Below are positions 30,527-38,265 of a DNA stretch of 41,053 nt, one piece after another (the first letter of the stretch is position 1; every line of letters starts with the position of its first letter). The position numbers and the translations under genes were made by a program. This DNA is from Fimbriiglobus sp. GTDB taxonomy: Bacteria; Planctomycetota; Planctomycetia; Gemmatales; Gemmataceae. Below the pieces are notes generated by a model, which saw only the letters and a list, made by a program, of their open reading frames with translations, was not told the DNA's origin and made no database searches. Location: the NCBI GenBank assembly GCA_022841795.1, contig JALHQU010000039.1, positions 1 to 41,053 of the forward strand, given 5' to 3'.

Positions 30527-31343
30527 CGGCGTGTTCCGCCGCGGGTTCGTCCTCGGGTGCCGGGTCGGCGTCCATCATCGCGCCGACCGGGTGGGCGGCG
30601 TCCGGCGGGGCGATGCTCCGCTTGTACGCCGCCACCACCTCCTTCGGCGTGCCCACGGCCATCACCGCCCCGTGCTGCAGCCAGTACGCCTTGTTGCACA
30701 ACTGCTCCACCGACCCCAGGTCGTGGCTGACCATCACCATCACCCGCGACCGGCTCATCAGCTGCTTCATCCGGTCGTAGGCCTTGGCGTGGAACGCCAT
30801 GTCCCCGGCGCTCAGCACCTCGTCCACCAGCAGCACCTCCGGCTCGACGGCGGTGGCGATGGAGAACGCCAGCCGCACCAGCATGCCGGCCGAGTAGTAC
30901 CGCACCGGCACGTTCAGGAACTCGCCCAGCTCGCTGAACTCGGCGATCTCGTGTAGCTTCTTCGCTAGCGTCTTCGGCGTCTCCCCTTGCAGGTACGAGC
31001 GGTAGCGGATGTTGTCCCACCCGTTCGCCTCGAACTCGAACCCGAGGGCGATGTCGAACAGCGAGCAGATCTTGCCCGTCACCTGGCGGGTGCCGGTGGT
31101 GGGCGGGTACACGCCGGCGATCAGTTTGAGCAGGGTGCTCTTGCCCGCCCCGTTGTGCCCGATCACCCCCACCCGGTCGCCCTCGTCCGCCCGCAGGGTG
31201 ACGCCGCTCAGCGCACGGACGGGCACCTTCGGGTTCACCGACCGCAGGAACAGCCCCTTCAGGAGGTACTCCTTCAGGGTGACGTTCCGCGTCTTCCGCA
31301 GGGTGAACGTCAGGCTCACGTCGGTCAGGTCGATCCGCGCCAT
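30519..31343 (-). CDS. ABC transporter ATPase, polysaccharide export (Wzt/TagH type)
   Basis: A 274-residue nucleotide-binding subunit. Walker A is GHNGAGKST, the signature is YSAGMLVRLAFS and Walker B is VLLVDEVLSAGD, followed by the VSHD switch His. The N-terminal extension with RALSGVTLRADEGDRVGVIG and the truncated, diverged signature (YSAGM for LSGGQ) are typical of exporters of O-antigen, teichoic acid or similar glycans. The C-terminal tail after GTPKEVVAAYKR is short and lacks the glycan-binding domain of long Wzt proteins. It pairs with the permease upstream at 31564 and the downstream glycosyltransferases. Confidence 0.94.
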   Translation of the reverse strand: MARIDLTDVSLTFTLRKTRNVTLKEYLLKGLFLRSVNPKVPVRALSGVTLRADEGDRVGVIGHNGAGKSTLLKLIAGVYPPTTGTRQVTGKICSLFDIALGFEFEANGWDNIRYRSYLQGETPKTLAKKLHEIAEFSELGEFLNVPVRYYSAGMLVRLAFSIATAVEPEVLLVDEVLSAGDMAFHAKAYDRMKQLMSRSRVMVMVSHDLGSVEQLCNKAYWLQHGAVMAVGTPKEVVAAYKRSIAPPDAAHPVGAMMDADPAPEDEPAAEHAGV

Positions 31344-31388
31344 TCTGCCCGGCTCTCTCTCGGGGTCAGCGGGTTACTCGATCGAGAA

Positions 31389-31550
31389 CCGACCGCTGAC
31401 GCGGTCGGCGGGCCGCCACAGAGGGCGGCCCCTACAAATCATCCCGTTGCGGTGGGGGTGGCCGCTGCTGCGGGGGCCCCAAACAAAACACCCGGTCCCT
31501 TGGGGCCGCCCATCTGTGGCGGCCCGCTGGTCTGGCGACGCCAGACCAGC
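31389..31550. repeat. composite inverted-repeat element (REP/MITE-like)
   Basis: In the 220-bp gap between the two ABC genes lie: a hairpin CCGACCGC-TGAC-GCGGTCGG (31389-31408); GGGCCGCCACAGAGGGCGGC (31410-31429); its near-exact inverted partner GGGGCCGCCCATCTGTGGCG (31503-31522); and an 11-bp hairpin GCTGGTCTGGC-GAC-GCCAGACCAGC (31526-31550). The layout resembles a small non-autonomous element or REP cluster. Confidence 0.6.
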
Positions 31551-31563
31551 ATTTCGTCGCGGG

Positions 31564-32370
31564 TCACATCTGGAAGATGACCCGCCGGGACAGCTTGTGG
31601 ATGGTCAGGAAGGCGACGCCGAGCAAGGCGGCCGTCACCCCGAACACGGTGGCGTAGGTGCCCCACCCCGGCACCTCGCCCTTCACCAGCGGCTCGCGGA
31701 TCACCTCGATGAACGCGGCGATCGGGTTCCAGTCCACCACCTGCGGCATCTCCCGCTTGTCGAACACCTCGCGGCCGTAAATGATCGGGGTGAGGAAGAA
31801 CAGCAACTGGGCGGCCAACTCCAGCAGGTGCGAGATGTCGTGGAAGTACACGGTGGCGAACGCGGTGACGGTGGCGAGCGCCCACCCGCACACCGCCAGT
31901 ACCACCACCATCGGCACCACCTTCCACAACTGGGCGAACACGTCCAGGCTGCTGTTCAGGATGGCGATCAGCACCACCAGCACCGCCAGCGTGATGAGGA
32001 AGTGGACCAGGTTGGACAGCATCGTTCGCAGCGGGTAGATGCCGAACGGCAGCGGGCTTTGGCGGATGTACGCCTCGTTCCGGGTGAGGGCGTGGCACCC
32101 CTGCAGCGTGCAGTCCCGCAGGAACCCGAACACCGCCATCCCGGCCAGGGTGAGCTGGCTGTACACCTTCCAGTTCTCGCCGCTGAACTGGCTGAACACC
32201 AGCACGAACACGGCCGTCATGCCCAGCGGGTGCAGCAGCGACCAGCCGATGCCCAACACCGACTTGCGGTACCGGGTCATCAGGTCCATTTTCACCAGGG
32301 ACGCCCAGAAGTACCGGAACGTCCACACCGCTTTCAAGTGCTGAAACATCCTGCGTCCCGTTCGCCCCAC
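31564..32370 (-). CDS. ABC-2 type permease, polysaccharide export (Wzm/TagG type)
   Basis: A 268-residue membrane subunit with about six transmembrane helices. The N-terminal cytoplasmic part reads FRYFWASLVKMDLMTRYRKS, then VLGIGWSLLHPLGMTAVFVL. The RYR.S.LG..W.L..P signature is that of the O-antigen/teichoic-acid exporter permeases. Later segments include LLFFLTPIIYGREVF (the helix-5 pattern) and NPIAAFIEVIREPLV. With the ATPase at 30519 it should move a lipid-linked glycan across the inner membrane. The ATG at 32370 or the internal Met eight codons later may be the start. A repeat-rich 220-bp gap separates it from its ATPase gene. Confidence 0.92.
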   Translation of the reverse strand: MGRTGRRMFQHLKAVWTFRYFWASLVKMDLMTRYRKSVLGIGWSLLHPLGMTAVFVLVFSQFSGENWKVYSQLTLAGMAVFGFLRDCTLQGCHALTRNEAYIRQSPLPFGIYPLRTMLSNLVHFLITLAVLVVLIAILNSSLDVFAQLWKVVPMVVVLAVCGWALATVTAFATVYFHDISHLLELAAQLLFFLTPIIYGREVFDKREMPQVVDWNPIAAFIEVIREPLVKGEVPGWGTYATVFGVTAALLGVAFLTIHKLSRRVIFQM

Positions 32371-32543
32371 TACGCGGGCCTGAAACCTTAGCCAGTTCCC
32401 GCAGCCCCCGCCAGCCCAACTGGCACGGTTATTGCGCCTGCGAAATTCTTGCCGGATGCGCCGGCACTTGCGCTTGCGCCATCTGCAACTACAGTGTAGA
32501 TTCTACGGCCGAGGGCGATTTCCTCCAGTTCCGACGGTGACGC

Positions 32544-33416
32544 ATGACCTGGGACGACGTGTGGACGGGTGACTGCCTGGAGCGGCTGGCCCGCGTGCCG
32601 GAAGCGAGCGTGGACCTGGCGTTCGCCGACCCGCCGTTCAACATCGGGTACGAGTACGACCAGTACGACGACCGCCGCGGCAAGGGCGAGTACCTGGCGT
32701 GGACCGACCGCTGGCTGGCCGGGGTGAAACGCACCCTCAAGCCGACCGGGTCGTTCTTCGTCGCCATCGGCGACGAGTACGCGGCCGAGATCAAGGTGCG
32801 GCTGGACGCCCTCGGCCTGCACCTGCGGAACTGGATCGTCTGGCACTACACGTTCGGCGTCAGTTGCACGAAGAAGTTCAACCGCAGCCACGCCCACATC
32901 TTCTACTATGTGGTCGATCCGAAGCGGTACACGTTCAACCCGGACGCCGTGCGGGTGCCGTCCGCCCGCATGACCACCTACGCCGACCGCCGAGCCAACC
33001 CCGTCGGCAAGCTGCCGGACGACACCTGGTACCTCCGCCCGCAGGAGGCGGACGACCACTTTGACGAACTCTCCGACACCTGGGCCGTGTCGCGGGTGTG
33101 CGGCACGTTCAAAGAACGCACCGCGCACCCGTGCCAGATGCCCGAGGCGGTGCTGGAGCGGGTCGTCAAAGTGGCGTCCAACCCCGGCGACGTGGTGCTC
33201 GACCCGTTCGCCGGCAGCGGCACCACGCTGGCGGTGGCGAAGCGGCTGCGACGGCGGTTCCTGGGCATCGAGCTGTCGGCCGACTACGCCGAGGCGGTGC
33301 GGGAGCGGCTACAGACGGTGCAGCCGTCGTTCGGCGAGAAGGTGCCGGCGGTGGTGAGCGTGCCCCGCCGACCGGGGATGAAACGCACCCAGGCCGCCGG
33401 GCTGAAACCGCGGTGA
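32544..33416 (+). CDS. site-specific DNA methyltransferase (beta-class, N6-adenine or N4-cytosine)
   Basis: A 290-residue enzyme. The catalytic motif IV is FADPPFNIGYEYDQYDD near the N-terminus. The SAM-binding motif I is VLDPFAGSGTTLAVAKRL near the C-terminus, giving the permuted order of beta-class methyltransferases such as M.HinfI and CcrM. Between them lie GSFFVAIGDEY and THPCQ-like AHPCQMPEAVLERVV. The DPPF variant (Phe for Tyr) is known in this group. No restriction endonuclease lies beside it, so it may be an orphan regulatory methylase or part of a split system. The recognition sequence cannot be read. Confidence 0.92.
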   Translation: MTWDDVWTGDCLERLARVPEASVDLAFADPPFNIGYEYDQYDDRRGKGEYLAWTDRWLAGVKRTLKPTGSFFVAIGDEYAAEIKVRLDALGLHLRNWIVWHYTFGVSCTKKFNRSHAHIFYYVVDPKRYTFNPDAVRVPSARMTTYADRRANPVGKLPDDTWYLRPQEADDHFDELSDTWAVSRVCGTFKERTAHPCQMPEAVLERVVKVASNPGDVVLDPFAGSGTTLAVAKRLRRRFLGIELSADYAEAVRERLQTVQPSFGEKVPAVVSVPRRPGMKRTQAAGLKPR

Positions 33417-33429
33417 CGATTAAAGCAGA

Positions 33430-33526
33430 CTAACCACAGAGGCACAGAGGCACGGAGAAGGCAAAAGCAGGAGTCCTTTTCGACTCTGCTTTTGCCTTCT
33501 CCGTGCCTCTGTGCCTCTGTGGTTAG
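33430..33526. repeat. 41-bp perfect inverted repeat between convergent genes
   Basis: Positions 33430-33470 and 33486-33526 are exact reverse complements (41 bp each, 15-nt spacer). The core is the word-like CCACAGAGGCACAGAGGCAC. The right arm contains the TAA stop of alaS. It would form a very long hairpin in transcripts from both sides, so it may act as a bidirectional terminator. I recall similar CACAGAGGCACAGAG repeats from planctomycete and related genomes, unchecked here. Confidence 0.85.
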
Positions 33527-36324
33527 TTCTTTAGGAGAGCTTGCCGGGCGATCTCGTCGGCCTGCTTCACCGCCTCGTCGATCTTCGTCGCGTCCTTGCC
33601 GCCGGCCTGGGCCAGGTCCGGTTTGCCCCCGCCCGACCCGCCGACCACCGCCCCGACCTGCTTCACGATGTCGCCGGCCTTCAGCCCCTTCTTCACCAGG
33701 TCGGGCGTGAGCGCGACGATCACCGGCACCTTGCCGTCGTCCTCCCACACGAAGCACACGAACGCCGACGGGCATTTCTGTCGCACCCGGTCGATCTGCG
33801 TCCGCACCTGATCGACCGTGCCGCCGGGCAACCGGCCGGCCACGACTTTCGTGCCGTTCACCTCGGCGGCGTCGGCGAGCAGTTTATCCACCACCCCGGT
33901 CAGGTCGGCGGCCAGCCCCTTCGCGATTTGCGCCTTCAGCTTCTTCACCTCATCTTGCAGCGCGTCCACGCGGGCCGGCAGTTCCTCCGGCTTGCACTGG
34001 AAGCGGGCGGTCAGGTCGTCCACCGCCACCGCCACCTTCGCCAGCGTGTCCGCGGCCACCCGGCCCGTGACTGCTGTGATCCGCCGCACGCCCTTCGCCA
34101 CCCCCTCCTGCGAGCCGATCTTGAAATAGCCGATGGTGCCGGTGCTGGGCATGTGCGTGCCGCCGCAGAACTCGACCGAGTCGTCGGGCGTCGCCAGTTC
34201 CGGCTTCTCCGGGCCGATGAGCACCACCCGTACCGGGTCTGGGTACTTCTCGCCGAACACCGCCCGCACGCCGGGGATCGTCTTCGCCTGCTCCAGTGGC
34301 ATGGTGACGGCGGACACCGGCAGGGCGCGGGAGATGAGCTGGTTCACCCGCGTTTCGATCGTTCGTAGCTCGTCCGGTGACACCGGCTTGTCGTGGCTAA
34401 AGTCGAACCGCGTCTTCTCGTCGTCCACCAGCGACCCCTTTTGCTCGACGTGCCCGCCGAGCACCGACCGCAGGGCCAGGTTGAGCAGGTGCGTGGCGGT
34501 GTGGTTCCGCATCACGTCGATGCGGCGCATGGTCGCCTGCATGAGTTGCACGGTGTCGCCGACGGCGATCTCGCCGGCCAGCATCACCCCCAGGTGCAGC
34601 ACCGCGTCTCCGAGGCGGACGGTGTTGTCCACCCGGAACTCGATGCCCCCGGTTTCCGGCTTGTCGATGACGCCGGTGTCGCCCACCTGCCCGCCCTGCT
34701 CGGCGTAGAAGTTGGTGCGGTCCAGCAGCAAGCCGACGGTGTCGCCGGGCGTGAGGGTGCCGGACTTCACCACCGTGTTGTCCTTCACCCAGCCGACCAC
34801 CTTCGCGGTGATGACGGCGGAGTCGTACTTCGGCGAGTCGTCGGTCTTCGGCAACTCGCCCTGTACGGCGGAGATGACTAGCCCCCTCCCGCCGGCGTCG
34901 GACTTCTTGATGAAGTCATCCCACAGCCGCTCGTACTCGGCCATGTCTACCGACATTTGCGCTTCCGCCGCCATCTGCCGGGTGATGCCCTTGTCCAGCC
35001 CGTAGGTGGTGTGCAGGTCGAACACGTCCTTCCCGCTGATGACGAAGTTGTTCCGGCTGGCCCGCTCGGCCGCCTCGGCGAACAGCTTGATCCCCTTGTC
35101 CAGCGTCCGCAGGAACCCACGCTCTTCCTCGTAGATCACCTCACGGACCTTCTCCGGGTTCTTCGCCAACTCCGGGAACACCTTCCCGAGTTGACCGACG
35201 ACCGTGCCAGACAGCCGGTGCAGGAACGGTTCCTTCAGCCCGAACACCTGCCACCCGTACCGGCTCGCCCGCCGCAGGATGCTCCGCAGCACCGCGCTCC
35301 GCCCCTTGTTGCCGGGCGTGGCGCCGTCGGTGATGGCGAACGTGAGCGTGCGGATGTGGTCGCCGATCACCCGGTAGGCGGTGTCAGTCAGGTCGTCGAG
35401 GACGCCACCGTATGGCCGCGCCTTCGTCACCTCCTGGATGGCGGTGAAGATCGGCGTGAACACGTCCGTGTCGTAGTTGCTCGGCACCCCGTTCAACACC
35501 GCCACGATCCGCTCGAACCCCATGCCGGTGTCCACGTGCTTCGCGGGCAAGGGAATAAACTTGCGGTACTTCGAGATCACGGCGTCTCGGTCCTTGAAGC
35601 CTGATTTCTTCCGATCCTCTTCGCTCCAAGCGTCCCACTTACTTAACGCAGCCCGTCCGTCATCGGGAATCTCCGCGTTGAACTGGATGAACACGTTGTT
35701 CCAGATTTCGATCACCTGATCCGAGCTACCGTTCACCAGTTTCGCCCCGCTCTTGTCCGGGGTGCGGTCGAAATGGATTTCGGTACACGGGCCGCACGGG
35801 CCGGTGTCGCCCATCATCCAGAAGTTGTCCTTCTTGTTCCCCAGGTGGATGTGCCCCGGCAGCACGCCGACGCTCTTCCACAGGTCCGCCGCCTCGTCGT
35901 CCCGTGGGATGCCGTTCGCCGGGTCGCCTTCAAAGACGGTCACGTGCAGCCGAGACTTGTCCAGCTTCCACACCTCGGTGAGCAACTCCCACGCCCAGGT
36001 GATGGCGTCCTTCTTGAAGTAGTCGCCGAAGCTCCAGTTCCCGAGCATCTCGAAGAACGTGTGGTGGTAGGTGTCCTTGCCCACGTCGTCGAGGTCGTTG
36101 TGCTTGCCGCCGGCGCGGATGCACTTCTGGGTGTTCACCACCCGCACACTCTTCGGCTTCTCGGTGCCCAGGAAGTACGGCTTGAACTGGTTCATCCCGG
36201 CGTTGGCGAACAGCAGGGTGGGGTCGTCGTGCGGCACCACCGGCGACGACGGCACGAACGTGTGCCCACACTTCTTCCCGAAGAAGTCGAGGAACTGCTG
36301 ACGAATCTCACTCGACGACGGCAT
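33523..36324 (-). CDS. alaS: alanyl-tRNA synthetase
   Basis: A 933-residue class II synthetase that charges tRNA-Ala. In order: the aminoacylation core (IRQQFLDFFGKKCGHTFVPS, LFANAGMNQFKPYFLG, MGDTGPCGPCTEIHFD), the helical tRNA-recognition domain (to about 460), the editing domain with the zinc ligands NHTATHLL and FCGGTHMPSTG, then the oligomerisation helix and C-terminal DHHA1 domain with GGSGGGKPDLAQAGG. ATG at 36324 is chosen because the conserved protein begins there (MPSSSEIRQQFLDFF); the frame is open further upstream through an inverted repeat. Normal length and all motifs are present. A housekeeping gene, which places this side of the window in the stable chromosome. Confidence 0.98.
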   Translation of the reverse strand: MPSSSEIRQQFLDFFGKKCGHTFVPSSPVVPHDDPTLLFANAGMNQFKPYFLGTEKPKSVRVVNTQKCIRAGGKHNDLDDVGKDTYHHTFFEMLGNWSFGDYFKKDAITWAWELLTEVWKLDKSRLHVTVFEGDPANGIPRDDEAADLWKSVGVLPGHIHLGNKKDNFWMMGDTGPCGPCTEIHFDRTPDKSGAKLVNGSSDQVIEIWNNVFIQFNAEIPDDGRAALSKWDAWSEEDRKKSGFKDRDAVISKYRKFIPLPAKHVDTGMGFERIVAVLNGVPSNYDTDVFTPIFTAIQEVTKARPYGGVLDDLTDTAYRVIGDHIRTLTFAITDGATPGNKGRSAVLRSILRRASRYGWQVFGLKEPFLHRLSGTVVGQLGKVFPELAKNPEKVREVIYEEERGFLRTLDKGIKLFAEAAERASRNNFVISGKDVFDLHTTYGLDKGITRQMAAEAQMSVDMAEYERLWDDFIKKSDAGGRGLVISAVQGELPKTDDSPKYDSAVITAKVVGWVKDNTVVKSGTLTPGDTVGLLLDRTNFYAEQGGQVGDTGVIDKPETGGIEFRVDNTVRLGDAVLHLGVMLAGEIAVGDTVQLMQATMRRIDVMRNHTATHLLNLALRSVLGGHVEQKGSLVDDEKTRFDFSHDKPVSPDELRTIETRVNQLISRALPVSAVTMPLEQAKTIPGVRAVFGEKYPDPVRVVLIGPEKPELATPDDSVEFCGGTHMPSTGTIGYFKIGSQEGVAKGVRRITAVTGRVAADTLAKVAVAVDDLTARFQCKPEELPARVDALQDEVKKLKAQIAKGLAADLTGVVDKLLADAAEVNGTKVVAGRLPGGTVDQVRTQIDRVRQKCPSAFVCFVWEDDGKVPVIVALTPDLVKKGLKAGDIVKQVGAVVGGSGGGKPDLAQAGGKDATKIDEAVKQADEIARQALLKN

Positions 36325-36334
36325 GGCGGCACCT

Positions 36335-36390
36335 GTACTCCGCACCCTCCGGTGCGGTGAATGGAACCGCACCCGGAGGGTGCGGAGTAC
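36335..36390. repeat. inverted repeat just upstream of alaS
   Basis: GTACTCCGCACCCTCCGG… (36335-36358) and its inverted partner (36366-36390) match over 24-25 bp with one inserted base, with a 7-nt spacer. It lies in the gap between divergent alaS and the DUF2752 gene. In alaS mRNA it would be a strong 5' hairpin. Confidence 0.75.
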
Positions 36391-36449
36391 ATTTACCGGA
36401 ATAGACACGGATTCGCGGCGAAAGTTCAAGGGGGCCGTACACTGCGGAT

Positions 36450-36911
36450 ATGGGGACGGATTTGACACGCCCGCACCGCCGCCGGTTGGTCCGGTTCGGA
36501 CTGCTCGCGGGGGTGGCGTTGCTGGTCGCCGGGGTGCTATTCGTGGTGGCGAATCACCACCCGAACTCGTACCCGTTCTTCCCAAAATGCCAGCTGAACG
36601 CGCTCACCGGATTGCACTGTCCGGGGTGCGGGCTGACGCGGAGCGTTCACGCCCTGCTGAACGGGAACGTCTCCCAAGCCCTCGCGTACAACGTGCTGTC
36701 GCCGATTGTCCTGCCGCTCATCCTGCTTTCGGTGACTCGTTCGCTCTGGGCATGGGCGTGGGGAACGGAGTCGCGGCCGGAACGGGAACCGCGGTGGCGG
36801 TGGCCCGCGTGGTTCCCGTTCCTCATCATGGCGTTGCTCATCGCCTACAGTGTCGCCCGCAACATCCCGTACCACCCGTTCACTCTGCTCGCCCCGCACG
36901 AACTGCAATAA
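36450..36911 (+). CDS. DUF2752 membrane protein
   Basis: A 153-residue protein with three or four hydrophobic segments: FGLLAGVALLVAGVLFVVAN, VLSPIVLPLILLSVTRSLWA and FPFLIMALLIAYSVARNIPY. Between the first two lies the family's hallmark LTGLHCPGCGLTRSVHALLNGN (the CPxCGxTR motif). DUF2752 proteins are small inner-membrane proteins of unknown function found in many bacteria. The two Cys could bind metal or form a disulfide. Its 3' end overlaps the convergent larC gene by 32 bp. Confidence 0.9.
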   Translation: MGTDLTRPHRRRLVRFGLLAGVALLVAGVLFVVANHHPNSYPFFPKCQLNALTGLHCPGCGLTRSVHALLNGNVSQALAYNVLSPIVLPLILLSVTRSLWAWAWGTESRPEREPRWRWPAWFPFLIMALLIAYSVARNIPYHPFTLLAPHELQ

Positions 36912-38064
36912 CCGCGTCGTACACGGCCCGCAGCGGCACGTTCTGTTCCCGTGCGATGCGGGCACAGTCGTCGTACTCCGGCGTCACGATCTCGAACCCG
37001 ACCCACCAACCGCGTTTCGCACGCACCGGGCCGAACGGCGTGTCCACCTGAACCGCTTCGCGGTTCAGCTTGCTGCGGGCGGCGGTGTACCGCCGGACGC
37101 CGAACGTGCCGGTCTCGCGGAACAGGATTTCCTCGCAGGCTGCCACCGTAGCTGTTTCGCAGATCACGCTCAGCAGCACCCCCGGCCGGTTCTTCTTCAT
37201 CTGGATCGGTTGAGCGAACACGTCGAGCGCGCCCGCCTCGAACAGCCGGTCGAAGCAGTAGCCGATGAGTTCGGGCGGGCAGTCATCCAAGTTCGTTTCG
37301 AGAACTTGAACAGTGTCCGCTCCAAAGCCGACGGACGGCTGTCCGTCGGGGTTCGCCATGCCGACCATCAGCCGCAGCACGTTCGGGTGTTCCAGGAAAT
37401 CCTTCGTCCCGGCTCCGGTGCCGATGCGGTCGATGGTCATCTGCGGGGCGGCGGTATACTCGTCGGCCACGCACGTGAGGATGGCGGCGCCGGTCGGGGT
37501 GGTGAGTTCGCCCTTCGCGGTGAACGCCGACAGCGGCACGCCCTTGAGCAGTTCGACCGTCGCCGGGGTGGGCACCGGCATGACCCCGTGGGCACACTTC
37601 ACCGTCCCGCTGCCGGTCGGCACCGGGGCCGACGTGAACCGTTCGACGCCGAGCAAATCCAGTCCGACGGCCGAGCCGAGGATGTCGGCGATGCTGTCGA
37701 GCGCGCCGACCTCGTGGAAGTGAACCCGCTCCAGCGGCATCCCGTGGGCCGTCGCCTCGGCAACGGCGAGCTTATGGAAGATGCGGCGGGCGAGTGACTT
37801 CTGGTTGTCACTCATCGCCGCCCGGTCGATCAGTGCTTCCACGTCCGGCAGGAACCGATAGTCCTCCTCGTCCTTCGCGTGGACCGTCGCCTTCGTCGCC
37901 CGGAACCCGCACCGCTTCACCGTCTCGACTTCCAGTTCGATGGGCAGGTTGAGCGACGCCAGTGCGGCACGGACGGCGTCGGCCGGCACCCCGGCGTCGA
38001 GGACGGCCCCGAGTACCATGTCCCCGCTGATCCCGCTAAAGCAGTCGAAATGAGCCACTTTCAT
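36880..38064 (-). CDS. larC: LarC-family protein (nickel insertion, DUF111)
   Basis: A 394-residue protein of the family that inserts nickel into the pyridinium-dithiocarboxylate precursor of the nickel-pincer cofactor (lactate racemase system). It opens MKVAHFDCFSGISGDMVLGA, and has HAKDEEDYR, ERVHFHEVGALDSIADILG, GELTTPTGAAIL and a C-terminal half with LETNLDDCPPELIGYCFDRL and IQMKKNRPGVLLSVIC. All are textbook LarC motifs. In contrast to the Lactobacillus gene no programmed frameshift splits it; the N- and C-terminal parts are one frame. The ATG at 38064 is preferred over one four codons upstream. larB, larE and larA are not in the window, so it could serve another nickel-pincer enzyme. 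Confidence 0.93.
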   Translation of the reverse strand: MKVAHFDCFSGISGDMVLGAVLDAGVPADAVRAALASLNLPIELEVETVKRCGFRATKATVHAKDEEDYRFLPDVEALIDRAAMSDNQKSLARRIFHKLAVAEATAHGMPLERVHFHEVGALDSIADILGSAVGLDLLGVERFTSAPVPTGSGTVKCAHGVMPVPTPATVELLKGVPLSAFTAKGELTTPTGAAILTCVADEYTAAPQMTIDRIGTGAGTKDFLEHPNVLRLMVGMANPDGQPSVGFGADTVQVLETNLDDCPPELIGYCFDRLFEAGALDVFAQPIQMKKNRPGVLLSVICETATVAACEEILFRETGTFGVRRYTAARSKLNREAVQVDTPFGPVRAKRGWWVGFEIVTPEYDDCARIAREQNVPLRAVYDAVIAVRAGRAE

Positions 38065-38087
38065 GCACGGTCCCATTGAAGCCAGAT

Positions 38088-38195
38088 TTCACCGCCGAGG
38101 GCACATGAGGGCACATGAGAGAAGAGAGGGTGGGTATTTCTCCTCACAACCCTCCTGGTCTTACTCTCGTGCCCTCATGTGCCCTCGGCGGTGAA
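38088..38195. repeat. 27-bp perfect inverted repeat between divergent genes
   Basis: Positions 38088-38114 and 38169-38195 are exact reverse complements, built from the words CCGCCGAGGGCACATGAGGG. The 54-nt spacer is lower in GC. Located between larC and the DUF362 gene, so it overlaps the leaders of both. Confidence 0.85.
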
Positions 38196-38265
38196 CCTCT
38201 TCCGTTTTCATTCCATCTCAACCTGTTCTATGCTACCGCCGCAATCTCGCCCCCGAGACGACTTC

